Assembly (NCBI GenBank): GCA_963205035.1
Contig: CAUJII010000069.1
Location: forward strand, 1-19,660
DNA length: 19,660 nucleotides
Direction: 5' to 3'
Origin: Spirochaetota bacterium
GTDB lineage: Bacteria > Spirochaetota > Leptospiria > Turneriellales > Turneriellaceae
Shown: positions 7,154 to 14,438 of the stretch, one piece after another
Numbering within the stretch: position 1 is the stretch's first letter
Layout of the letters: every line of letters begins with the position of its first letter
Translations under genes and position numbers: made by a program
The notes under the pieces: model-generated
Databases searched by the model: none
The model's input: only the letters and a program-made list of their open reading frames with translations
Told to the model about the DNA's origin: nothing

Positions 7154-8803
7154 TTATCCGGCCTTAAAGAGAAGCTCGAAAGGAATCGAGTGCAAGTGCG
7201 GGCGCGCGTAAATCTTGTGCTGAAATATAGGTCTCGAATCTTCATCGCCAAAAGTCTTGCCAGCATGCTTTTGCAAAACCCGCGATAGCCGCCATGCGTC
7301 GCCTGCCTCTTTCTGCCGCAAGACCGTCACAAAGTGCCCGTGAAAAATTTCTGTCGAGAAATCTTGTGCTTCGGTGATTTCGTGCAGCGTGCGCCGCGTG
7401 AAGTCGCGGACTTCCGTGGCGAGCGCGACTCCGTGCAAGTTGAGAAGCCTTTCATAATTTGCGACACTGGAAACGATAACGGCGAAAGGTTCTTGAGCGC
7501 GCTCTAAGTGCTCTTCGCAAGAAGCGATAAAGTTCTTAATCGCCATTACGGGGTTGTCGGCATGGTTTAAGGAACTCGTCGCGCTATCGCGCAGTTTGGA
7601 AAGATGGTTCTGTAAAATATAAGTTTCGACAATCGACGAGAGTGCGGCAATTCGGTCGGTGTCCTGGTCGATGAAGAAGACGAGCCCAAGAAACTCGCGG
7701 CGGTGCAAGACCTTATGCGCATGAACCTCTCGGTAACGTGACAAAAAAGAAAACACTTCGGAACTTTCCAAGTCTGCGGCAGTTAGACGCTTCGCACCCT
7801 GCTTAATTATTTCAATGGTGCTATCGACAAGCGGAGCTTCGAGGTTCGTGACGTTCTCTGCGGACAGTCCCACGGCGAAATGGAAGCGCAAATTGAAGTC
7901 CTCTCGTGTGAGCAAAAGAAACGCCGTTTCAGGAAAGCGTTCGAGGAGGGTCTTTTCGAGCACATCTTTCAGAGGCTCGTTGTTATCTCTTTGACCCAAG
8001 GCGTCGGCAAATTCTTCGACGTATTTTTGATATACATGCGCCTTTTCAAAATTTTTCGATTTTTCCGTCGCCTCGTAAACGAGAGTTAGCTGCGACTCCA
8101 TCGCGCCTAAGAGCTCGCCGCAAAGTTTTAGATAAAACAAATCGTCTGCGTTGAAATGCGGATTTCCACTTGCAGGGTTTGCGAAAATTACACCCCGGAG
8201 TTCTTCATAGCGATAGACGGGCACTGCGTAGCGCGCACCGGTCGAGACCAAGAAACGCGCCTCGCTTTCTGTGAGTCCTGGAGCAATATCATCGACGAAA
8301 AGTATCTTGCGACTCTCACGCAATTCGCGAACCAAAGGGTGTGCGGCAGAAAAAGAAAAGTCTTGAGAAAGCGTAAACCCCATGGCGTGCTTTAGCTCCA
8401 TGCGCTCATCGTCTTGCATGAAAATTGCAAGATATTTCGTCCCGAGTTGCGCAACGAGAGAGTAGGCGACCGTCTGCCACAGGTCGCCTTTCGCACGCAG
8501 CATGCCAAACTCTTTATAGATTTCAACAAGATTCAAGACAGCGTCGAGGCGTGCTTTGTAAGGCGTGCCTGCTTCGGCTTGCCTTTCAAACGAACCGGCT
8601 GCCAGAGAAGGCAAAGCCGTGGGGGAATTATTCCGAGGTGAGGGTCCGCGCTCTGTGGGATTACTCCCCTGCGGCGTACTCGTTTGAGTGGGCGGAGTAG
8701 GGTTTTGTGCAGGGCTTTGCGGTTTGAGTTCTAAACCCAAATCAACGCCACGATTCTCTTGTGTGTCTTTCGAATAGTCGCTTGCGCGCTCGCGTAACCC
8801 CAT
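7154..8803 (-). CDS. GAF-GAF-degenerate GGDEF signalling protein
   Basis: A 549-residue soluble protein. Residues 1-80 are a proline/serine/threonine-rich, probably disordered tail. Residues about 85-240 form a GAF domain, with STGARYAVPVYRYEELRGVIF and FNADD at its end. Residues about 260-405 look like a second GAF domain. Residues about 415-545 have the pattern of a GGDEF (diguanylate cyclase) fold (PFAVIVSSVANYERLLNLHG...ALATEVRDFTRRTL), but the active loop reads FHGHF at 487-491 in place of GGDEF. It is therefore unlikely to make cyclic di-GMP and more likely serves as a binding or output domain. Its ATG is 6 bases after the stop of the acidic motif protein, so the two are probably co-translated. 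The GGDEF assignment is from layout, not a strong motif. Confidence 0.75.
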   Translation of the reverse strand: MGLRERASDYSKDTQENRGVDLGLELKPQSPAQNPTPPTQTSTPQGSNPTERGPSPRNNSPTALPSLAAGSFERQAEAGTPYKARLDAVLNLVEIYKEFGMLRAKGDLWQTVAYSLVAQLGTKYLAIFMQDDERMELKHAMGFTLSQDFSFSAAHPLVRELRESRKILFVDDIAPGLTESEARFLVSTGARYAVPVYRYEELRGVIFANPASGNPHFNADDLFYLKLCGELLGAMESQLTLVYEATEKSKNFEKAHVYQKYVEEFADALGQRDNNEPLKDVLEKTLLERFPETAFLLLTREDFNLRFHFAVGLSAENVTNLEAPLVDSTIEIIKQGAKRLTAADLESSEVFSFLSRYREVHAHKVLHRREFLGLVFFIDQDTDRIAALSSIVETYILQNHLSKLRDSATSSLNHADNPVMAIKNFIASCEEHLERAQEPFAVIVSSVANYERLLNLHGVALATEVRDFTRRTLHEITEAQDFSTEIFHGHFVTVLRQKEAGDAWRLSRVLQKHAGKTFGDEDSRPIFQHKIYARPHLHSIPFELLFKAG

Positions 8804-8809
8804 AAAGGT

Positions 8810-10678
8810 CTACAGTCCCAGTTTGTCCATGACCTTTTGGTACAGTTTGAAATAATCCGATTGAGCGAATTTTTCGATAACGTCGTCGGGCAACTCACCT
8901 AAGAGGTTGTCGAGATAACCCATAACAGACTTGAGTTCTTCTTGGTCGGGCGTTGCCGCTTGCGGTGCAACCTTGTCGTCTTCATGGACAAGCGTTGCAC
9001 TTTCCAGATCTTCTTCAAAGACCGTCGCAGGCTTATCGGCAATTTCTGAAAGGCTCGGTTCGTTGGTGTTTGCATCGAGCAGAGACAGGGGCACCATCGG
9101 TGCTTCGGGAGTTACCTCGTGAGCGTCTTGCGCGATGCCGTCGAGCTCTTCTGTTGAAAGCGCAATCGGGCCGTCATCGTCCTCTGTGTCTACGGGAGCA
9201 AGGTCGGTATTTTCAACAGCGGGCGTCGCTGCAGAGTCGATATTGTCGACATCTGCGTAACGCGCATCGAGTTCTGCGTGATCAAATTCGACTTTCTCTT
9301 CTGCCAAAGGCGGCGCCTCTTCTTCGGCTGTTGCGACGATGCCGTCGAGTTCTTCTGCAGAAAGCGCAATCGGTTCGTCTTCGTCGCTGTCGAAGAAGTC
9401 GGAATGTGCCGCCGTTTGCGTCTCTTGCTGTGGGAGTTCTTCTAAAGAAAGAACTGTGTCGTCTTCAGGCGGAAGGTCGGCGAGCGGTGCTTCTTCACCC
9501 GGTGCTTCCACTTCTTCGCCTGCATCCATGAGGATGCCATCGAGTTCGTCAGAGGAGAGCGCAATCGGCTCTTCTTCGTCTTCAACGGGATGCGGTGCTC
9601 TGGCTTCTTCGTGAGTCAGTTGTATTTCTTCAGTCGGAGGTGGAGCATCCTCTTCTTCGGCCGTAGTATTGAGGATACCGTCGAGCTCTTCGTCAGAAAG
9701 GGTAATCGGTTCGTCTTCGTCGCTGTCGAAAAAATCCGAGGAAGCGTTTTCGGTTTCTGTAGATGCCGTGCTGTCGTCGATGAGAGTTATGCCGGGATCG
9801 TCGTCTAACGTCAGAATCTCGTCTTTTTCTTCGTCTTGGCTGTGAGTGCCCTCATGTGCGCCCTCATGCGCTGGCATTTCATCGAGTTCGGCCTCTGCAT
9901 CGGCTAAGATGTTATCGAGTTCGTCGTCTGAAAGCGCTATAGGCTCTTCGTTGAGAGTGAGTGGGCTCTTATTTTGCAACCCATCGGGTTCGGCATGCTC
10001 GGATAGATCTTTTGCCAATGCAGTCTGTGCGCTCGGCTCCGGAGCTAAAGGCTCAACCGGGTGAGAAATTTCGGAAGGCGAGTAATCCGCCGAACCTTCT
10101 TCTTCAAGAACCACGGCGTCTATGTCTTCGTCAGAAAGCGCAATGGGGAGTTCGTCGTCCTCAAAAGGAGTTGGGTTTTTGGGGAGTGCGTGCTCGTTAG
10201 CGGGACTTTCTTCAACGACCAGAGTAGGAGGTTCATCGCTGGCAGGAGTTATTGGGTGCTCTTCTGCGCTCGCGACGGGAAAATCGGGGTGGAATGCTTC
10301 ATCGTCCTCGGGGCCTGTTTGTAAAATGCCGTCGAGTTCCTCGTTGGTGAGGCTGATCGGCCCGTCGTCGTCTTCCTGAGGGGGATGGCTTACTGTTGGA
10401 GTAACTATTCCAGAAGGTGCAATGTCTTCAGATGAAAGAATATCGTCAAAATACGCATCGTCGAGTTCAACGGTATTCGAGTTCTCTTGCGGCACTGTTA
10501 CCTGAATTTCCTCGAGACTGGGGCTTTCTGAGATGGGAGCAGGCTGATTTTCCGAGAGGGCTTTTTCATCATAGAGCGCAATGTACGAGTTGTCGTCGGC
10601 TTCTTCAACGGTCAAATTCCCGTGGATTCCAAATTCATCGTCTTTTATGAGCTTCTTATCGTCGACAACCTGCGCCAT
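8810..10678 (-). CDS. Acidic protein with seven PIALSxEELDGIL motifs
   Basis: A 622-residue, very acidic, low-complexity protein without signal peptide or membrane segment. A 13-residue motif of consensus PIALSdEELDGIL recurs seven times, at about 107, 178, 246, 324, 371, 436 and 504, usually preceded by D/E runs and separated by 34-78 residues of presumably disordered linker. Two copies share a longer preceding block (SDFFDSDEDEPI). A distinct ordered C-terminus of about 40 residues (YLDNLLGELPDDVIEKF...DYFKLYQKVMDKL) ends the protein. I choose Met at 10678 because GGGGGA lies just upstream; an ATG four codons earlier (10690) lacks a ribosome-binding site. No enzyme function is visible; repeated short motifs on a flexible chain suggest a multivalent scaffold. 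It is followed by the GAF/GGDEF-like gene. Confidence 0.8.
   Translation of the reverse strand: MAQVVDDKKLIKDDEFGIHGNLTVEEADDNSYIALYDEKALSENQPAPISESPSLEEIQVTVPQENSNTVELDDAYFDDILSSEDIAPSGIVTPTVSHPPQEDDDGPISLTNEELDGILQTGPEDDEAFHPDFPVASAEEHPITPASDEPPTLVVEESPANEHALPKNPTPFEDDELPIALSDEDIDAVVLEEEGSADYSPSEISHPVEPLAPEPSAQTALAKDLSEHAEPDGLQNKSPLTLNEEPIALSDDELDNILADAEAELDEMPAHEGAHEGTHSQDEEKDEILTLDDDPGITLIDDSTASTETENASSDFFDSDEDEPITLSDEELDGILNTTAEEEDAPPPTEEIQLTHEEARAPHPVEDEEEPIALSSDELDGILMDAGEEVEAPGEEAPLADLPPEDDTVLSLEELPQQETQTAAHSDFFDSDEDEPIALSAEELDGIVATAEEEAPPLAEEKVEFDHAELDARYADVDNIDSAATPAVENTDLAPVDTEDDDGPIALSTEELDGIAQDAHEVTPEAPMVPLSLLDANTNEPSLSEIADKPATVFEEDLESATLVHEDDKVAPQAATPDQEELKSVMGYLDNLLGELPDDVIEKFAQSDYFKLYQKVMDKLGL
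10398..10411. repeat. Single copy of the GAGTAACTATTC motif inside a gene
   Basis: GGAGTAACTATTCC is an exact copy of the 12-base core of the tandem array at 13267-13480. It lies inside the acidic motif protein gene, where the complement reads GGA ATA GTT ACT CC and encodes Gly-Ile-Val-Thr-Pro in a linker region. Confidence 0.7.
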
Positions 10679-10690
10679 TTTATCCCCCAT

Positions 10691-10785
10691 TTATTATCGG
10701 GTATTTAGGTGAACAACCTTTAATTGTATTGCCGTTTCTATTTTTATGTCGCCCAGAAGACCAGCCGAGCCGAAAATAAGAACGA
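10691..10785. promoter_or_regulatory. Divergent intergenic region between the acidic-protein and TPR genes
   Basis: This AT-rich spacer lies between two divergent transcription units and must carry at least two promoters. A small inverted repeat AGGT-GAACA-ACCT (10706-10718) could be an operator for coordinated control of both sides. I see no -35/-10 pair good enough to call. No strong Shine-Dalgarno sequence precedes the TPR gene ATG at 10786. Confidence 0.3.
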
Positions 10786-11652
10786 ATGCCCGCCGAACCA
10801 GACAAAAAAGGAGAACGCACTTCAATAAAGAAACTTTTTGAAGATGCACTGCAGGCAGAGAAAAAAGGCGACTTACGCGCCGCATTGGAGAAATACAAAA
10901 TGGCCCTTCAAATCGACCAACAATTCTTCGACGCCTGGCTCAACGCCGGCGCAATTTATACAAGGCAAGGCCGCAGCGAAAAAGCGATTGTCTGCTACCA
11001 AAGGGCGCTTGTCTCTAAAAATGACATCCGCGCACACTATAACCTCGCCGTTGAGTATTACAAAAGAGAAGATTTCTCGGCTGCAGAAAAAGAACTGCGT
11101 TCTGTTTTGAAACTCGACTCGCGCTATTTGAGCGCGCACCTGCTCTTGGGATATTTGTTTGGCAAGACAGGCCGCAACGACAAGGCGGAAATCTCGATAC
11201 GTAACGCCTTGAAGCTCGATGCGCAAAATACCCAAGCACAGACAGCTCTCGCCCTTCTTTATTTTCATACCGACCGCCACGAATTAGCGCTGAGGCAGAT
11301 AAAAATCCTGCTTGCAAAATCTCCCGAAGATAAGACGCTCTTGGGGCTTGAGGCGAAAATTTCGTTAGCGGGTAATGATCTTAGCCAAGCGAGTGTGGGA
11401 TTTAGAAAACTCGCCGCGAGAGACCCCGAACTCAAAGCCTTTTACAAAGTGCTACAAGACGGGGTCGCCCAAGAAAAAAAACAAACGATACGAACCAAAA
11501 GAACAAAGATCGAAAAGCAAGCCAAGAAAACAGCGAAAGAAATGCTCGACCTCTCTCTGCTCCAATTTTTTGACGGCGATCCACAGCAGGCGTTCACGAC
11601 GCTCGAAAGATTGACCGCCGCACTCGAGGCGAAAAAGAAGAAGACGCACTGA
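10786..11652 (+). CDS. Tetratricopeptide-repeat protein
   Basis: A 288-residue soluble protein built of TPR units, for example AALEKYKMALQIDQQFFDAW, EKAIVCYQRALVSKNDIRAH, AAEKELRSVLKLDSRYLSAH and KAEISIRNALKLDAQNTQAQ, covering roughly residues 12-215. A lysine-rich linker (KKQTIRTKRTKIEKQAKK) and a final helical segment with AFTTLERLTAALEAKKKK follow. TPR arrays bind peptides of partner proteins. There is no signal peptide, so it is probably cytoplasmic. It is 6 bases upstream of the histidine kinase gene and diverges from the acidic motif protein, suggesting an adaptor in the same signalling block; this is inference. Confidence 0.85.
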   Translation: MPAEPDKKGERTSIKKLFEDALQAEKKGDLRAALEKYKMALQIDQQFFDAWLNAGAIYTRQGRSEKAIVCYQRALVSKNDIRAHYNLAVEYYKREDFSAAEKELRSVLKLDSRYLSAHLLLGYLFGKTGRNDKAEISIRNALKLDAQNTQAQTALALLYFHTDRHELALRQIKILLAKSPEDKTLLGLEAKISLAGNDLSQASVGFRKLAARDPELKAFYKVLQDGVAQEKKQTIRTKRTKIEKQAKKTAKEMLDLSLLQFFDGDPQQAFTTLERLTAALEAKKKKTH

Positions 11653-11658
11653 TAAAGT

Positions 11659-13272
11659 ATGCGCAACGCTTCGCTTTCTCTCAAACGCCGGCAATACCAA
11701 AAAAATATTATTACGCTTCTGAATATCGAAGAAGCGATTGCACGCGTGCAAGAACTGATCGACGAAATTTTTGTCGATACGCATCCGATTGTTCTCTATT
11801 GGAACGATCAAGCAGGCGCGTTTATACCCGTCAAACCCAACGACCGAACGTCTGAAATAAAATTTCGCATCTTTGACGATTTTATTCTGTGGTTGGGGGA
11901 ACAGGAACGTATCTTCAACCACCACGACTTCGCACTCGAAAGACGCTTCCCTAAGATACGCGAGGCGGCACTAAAATTTTTTAAGGTGACGCAAGCTGAA
12001 ATTTTGGTTCCTTTTAATTTGAACCGTTCGGTCTTGGCTATTCTTTACCTCAAAAAAAGAGGCAATAACAACCCTTATACCAAGAAGGAGCTGCGCTTCC
12101 TGTTAGAAATTCGCGATATTACCATTGTCTCTCTCTCGAACGCTGCGCTTTACGAAAGGCTCCACGCGATGCTATACCACTTAGAAGAAAAAGTGAAGGA
12201 ACGCACAAGCGAGCTTTCTAACGCGCAAGCGCAACTCATCCAGCAAGAGAAAATGGCGAGCTTGGGCGTGATGGTTGCGGGGATTGCACACGAAATCAAT
12301 ACGCCGACGTCTGTTGTGAGCGGAGCCGCAGAGAATATCAGCGTGAACCTGCGCCACATCTTGGACGAAATTGTTGCACACAAGATACCGATAGAAAGTA
12401 TGCGGCACCTCGTCGAAGAAGGATTGCGCAGTCGCACCATCAAGACTACCGTAACGCATACTGCAATCGAAAAGATGCGCCTCAAGCGGGGATTAGTACC
12501 ACAACTCCTGACAGAGAAAAGGATTGAATTGGCAGAAGCAGAAATCCGTGCAGACTTTCTTTTAGATTTTGGCCTTTCAGACGACGCGCCTATTCTGAAA
12601 ATTTGTGCGATGAGCGGCATTGCAGAGTTTAACATTTTTCGCGCCATCGTCAATATCGATAAGAATTTTCGGAACATGCATTTTGCCCTGACGGCGATTC
12701 TCAATATAGTCAAGGCACTCAAACATTACTCACACCGTGACCAAGCAGAAGCCGAAAATACGGACGTACGCGAGGGGTTGGAAAATACGCTGACGGTTTT
12801 TCATAACCAATTGAAGCACGGCATTCAAGTGAATAGACATTATGAAGATGTGAGCATGATTACTTGCAATCCGGGGGAACTCAACCAAATTTATAGTAAT
12901 CTTCTCGTGAACTCAGTACAGGCGATGAAAGGCGAAGGGAGTATCGATATTTTTGTGCGCGAGCGTTCCATCGAAGGTGCGCTGGATGTGAAGCAAGTTT
13001 ATGACGATGCAAAGCTGGAAAGTATGTTGGGGAGTGACGCTACAAATCGTTATGTGCTCATCAGTCTGCAAGATTCAGGCCCAGGCATCCCCAAAGAAAA
13101 CCAGCTCAAAATATTTGATCCCTTTTTTACGACGAAGGCGCCGGGCGAGGGCACCGGGCTGGGGCTGGGTATCATTCGAAATATTATCATGAAGCACAAC
13201 GGTATCTTGGGCTTTTCGAGCGTTCCCGGCTGCACGCGGTTCACTATCGCGCTGCCAGTTACCTCGCCCTGA
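11659..13272 (+). CDS. Soluble GAF-domain sensor histidine kinase
   Basis: A 537-residue two-component kinase without membrane segments, hence a cytoplasmic sensor. The N-terminal 165 or so residues resemble a GAF domain (AEILVPFN...VLAILYLKKRG). A coiled-coil linker (LEEKVKERTSELSNAQAQL) leads to the H-box MASLGVMVAGIAHEINTP with phospho-acceptor His211. The ATPase part has the N-box (LNQIYSNLLVNSVQAM, Asn418), G1 DSGPGIP at 472-478, F-box FDPFFTTK at 486-493 and G2 GTGLGLG at 498-504. About 100 residues (230-335) are inserted between the H-box helix and the second dimerisation helix. No response regulator is in the window. It follows the TPR gene by 6 bases. The last codons and the stop fall in the start of the tandem array. 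Confidence 0.93.
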   Translation: MRNASLSLKRRQYQKNIITLLNIEEAIARVQELIDEIFVDTHPIVLYWNDQAGAFIPVKPNDRTSEIKFRIFDDFILWLGEQERIFNHHDFALERRFPKIREAALKFFKVTQAEILVPFNLNRSVLAILYLKKRGNNNPYTKKELRFLLEIRDITIVSLSNAALYERLHAMLYHLEEKVKERTSELSNAQAQLIQQEKMASLGVMVAGIAHEINTPTSVVSGAAENISVNLRHILDEIVAHKIPIESMRHLVEEGLRSRTIKTTVTHTAIEKMRLKRGLVPQLLTEKRIELAEAEIRADFLLDFGLSDDAPILKICAMSGIAEFNIFRAIVNIDKNFRNMHFALTAILNIVKALKHYSHRDQAEAENTDVREGLENTLTVFHNQLKHGIQVNRHYEDVSMITCNPGELNQIYSNLLVNSVQAMKGEGSIDIFVRERSIEGALDVKQVYDDAKLESMLGSDATNRYVLISLQDSGPGIPKENQLKIFDPFFTTKAPGEGTGLGLGIIRNIIMKHNGILGFSSVPGCTRFTIALPVTSP

Positions 13273-13284
13273 GTGCGAGTAACT
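13257..13284 (+). other. Hairpin spanning the histidine kinase stop codon
   Basis: AGTTAC-C-TCGC (13257-13267) is complementary to GCGAGTAACT (13275-13284), giving ten base pairs with one bulged C and a 7-base loop that contains the TGA stop. No T-tract follows, so it is not a classical intrinsic terminator, but it could mark or stabilise the 3' end of the message. Confidence 0.5.
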
Positions 13285-13480
13285 ATTCCGCTGGCTGTTA
13301 TCCCCCTGAGGGCGAGTAACTATTCGCGCTGGCTGTTATCCCCGTGAGGGCGAGTAACTATTCGCGCTGGCTGTTATCCCCCTGAGGGCGAGTAACTATT
13401 CGCGCTGCTGTTATCCCCGTGAGGGAGCGAGTAACTATTCCGCTGGCTGTTATCCCCGTGAGGGGCGAGTAACTATTCCG
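13267..13480. repeat. Tandem array of a 37-39 base unit (about 5.7 copies)
   Basis: Five full units begin at 13267 (37 bases), 13304 (38), 13342 (38), 13380 (37) and 13417 (39), with a 25-base partial unit at 13456-13480. Each reads approximately CCCTGAGGGCGAGTAACTAT then TCGCGCTGGCTGTTATCC. Variable positions include CCCTGAG versus CCGTGAG and TTCGCGC versus TTCCGC. There are no spacers, so it is not a CRISPR. The core GCGAGTAACTATTCGC is a near-palindrome that could fold in RNA with one G-U pair. The array fills the gap between the convergent kinase and GDPD genes and overlaps the kinase stop. Confidence 0.95.
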
Positions 13481-13517
13481 ATTCTAAGTTCGCGTCTTTG
13501 TGTGGTATTCCTCCTTA

Positions 13518-14438
13518 TTAGGTACGCCGGCTTGGGCTTCGATGCGTCTTTCGAGTGCCTGAGTCCTTCTTCCTTTGAAATTTCGTAATCAATTCCATAT
13601 TATTCGTGATAACGACACCCGCACCAGCAGCGAAAAGAGCGTCTACGGTCTTCGCGTCATCGACAGTCCAGAAAGCCAAACCGTAACCACGCTTCTTGAG
13701 TCTCTCCAAAAGTTTGTCGTCCGCCAAAATATACTCCAAGTGGATGTTGTCGGGTAAAAGCATCAGGCGGTAGATAAAGAGCTTCAACCGCCACACAGGA
13801 CTTTTTTCAATTAAGAGTCCTACGGGAATCCGTGTCCCGAATTTCCGCAAACGCCAGAGAGTCAAAAAATGAAATCCAGAAAAAAAGACGCGGTCTGCGC
13901 ACGATGACGACATGACTGCCCTCAGAGTCTCTTCTTCGACGCCCCTCGAGAAATCCCAACGGTCGCGCTTGATTTCAATGTTGATGCGGCTCTCTTTGGA
14001 AACTTTCGTTAATACCTCTTCGAGCGTCGCCAACGGTTCAAAAGACTTCTTTTTCGCTTTGGGATTTGTTGAAGCGAGGTAGTGCGCGGCGTTAAGACGC
14101 CTCACTTCTTCTGACGGGGTGTCTTCGATGCGGCCTCTGCCATCGGTCGTTGTTTCAAGGCGCGGGCCGTGCAAGAGAAAAAGTTTGTTGTCGGATGTCC
14201 TTCGTACATCGAGTTCATGCGCTCTGAAGCCCCTTTTCTCTGCCGCTAAAAATGCCGCAAGCGTGTTTTCTGCAATGGGACCATGCTTGCCATACCCCCT
14301 GTGTGTGCTCAGAACCGGCGAGAAGTTTTTGAATGCGTGCGGAAAATCAATCGGCGTGTGGCGGCGATACCGCACAAAAAATAGGAGAGAGACGCCAAGA
14401 ACGGCCGTGACGCCAATGCCAATGGAAAGAGGGATCAT
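13518..14438 (-). CDS. Membrane-anchored glycerophosphodiester phosphodiesterase family protein
   Basis: A 306-residue GDPD-fold protein with one N-terminal hydrophobic segment (residues about 3-22) followed by RYRR, which would anchor it in the membrane. The family hydrolyses glycerophosphodiesters to glycerol 3-phosphate and an alcohol. Expected residues are present: HRG at 46-48, EN at 57-58, HELDVR with Glu75 and Asp77, His90, NIEIK with Glu155, and FWTVDD near the C-terminus. The usual His-Asp pair at the second catalytic histidine reads His-Gly (LLHGPRLETTTDGRG). The start overlaps the pgi stop by 4 bases (ATGA, 14435-14438), so translation is coupled. The C-terminal 20 residues are basic and look like a non-conserved tail. 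Confidence 0.87.
   Translation of the reverse strand: MIPLSIGIGVTAVLGVSLLFFVRYRRHTPIDFPHAFKNFSPVLSTHRGYGKHGPIAENTLAAFLAAEKRGFRAHELDVRRTSDNKLFLLHGPRLETTTDGRGRIEDTPSEEVRRLNAAHYLASTNPKAKKKSFEPLATLEEVLTKVSKESRINIEIKRDRWDFSRGVEEETLRAVMSSSCADRVFFSGFHFLTLWRLRKFGTRIPVGLLIEKSPVWRLKLFIYRLMLLPDNIHLEYILADDKLLERLKKRGYGLAFWTVDDAKTVDALFAAGAGVVITNNMELITKFQRKKDSGTRKTHRSPSRRT

Noticed and set aside
8953..9531. A 192-codon open frame on the plus strand opposite the acidic-protein gene
   Set aside because: It is the complement of the repetitive GAA/GAC/GAG codons of the acidic gene; its Arg/Leu/Ser-rich product has no family pattern.
13267..13480. Regularly spaced repeats that could suggest a CRISPR array
   Set aside because: Units are directly adjacent with no unique spacers, and no cas genes are near.
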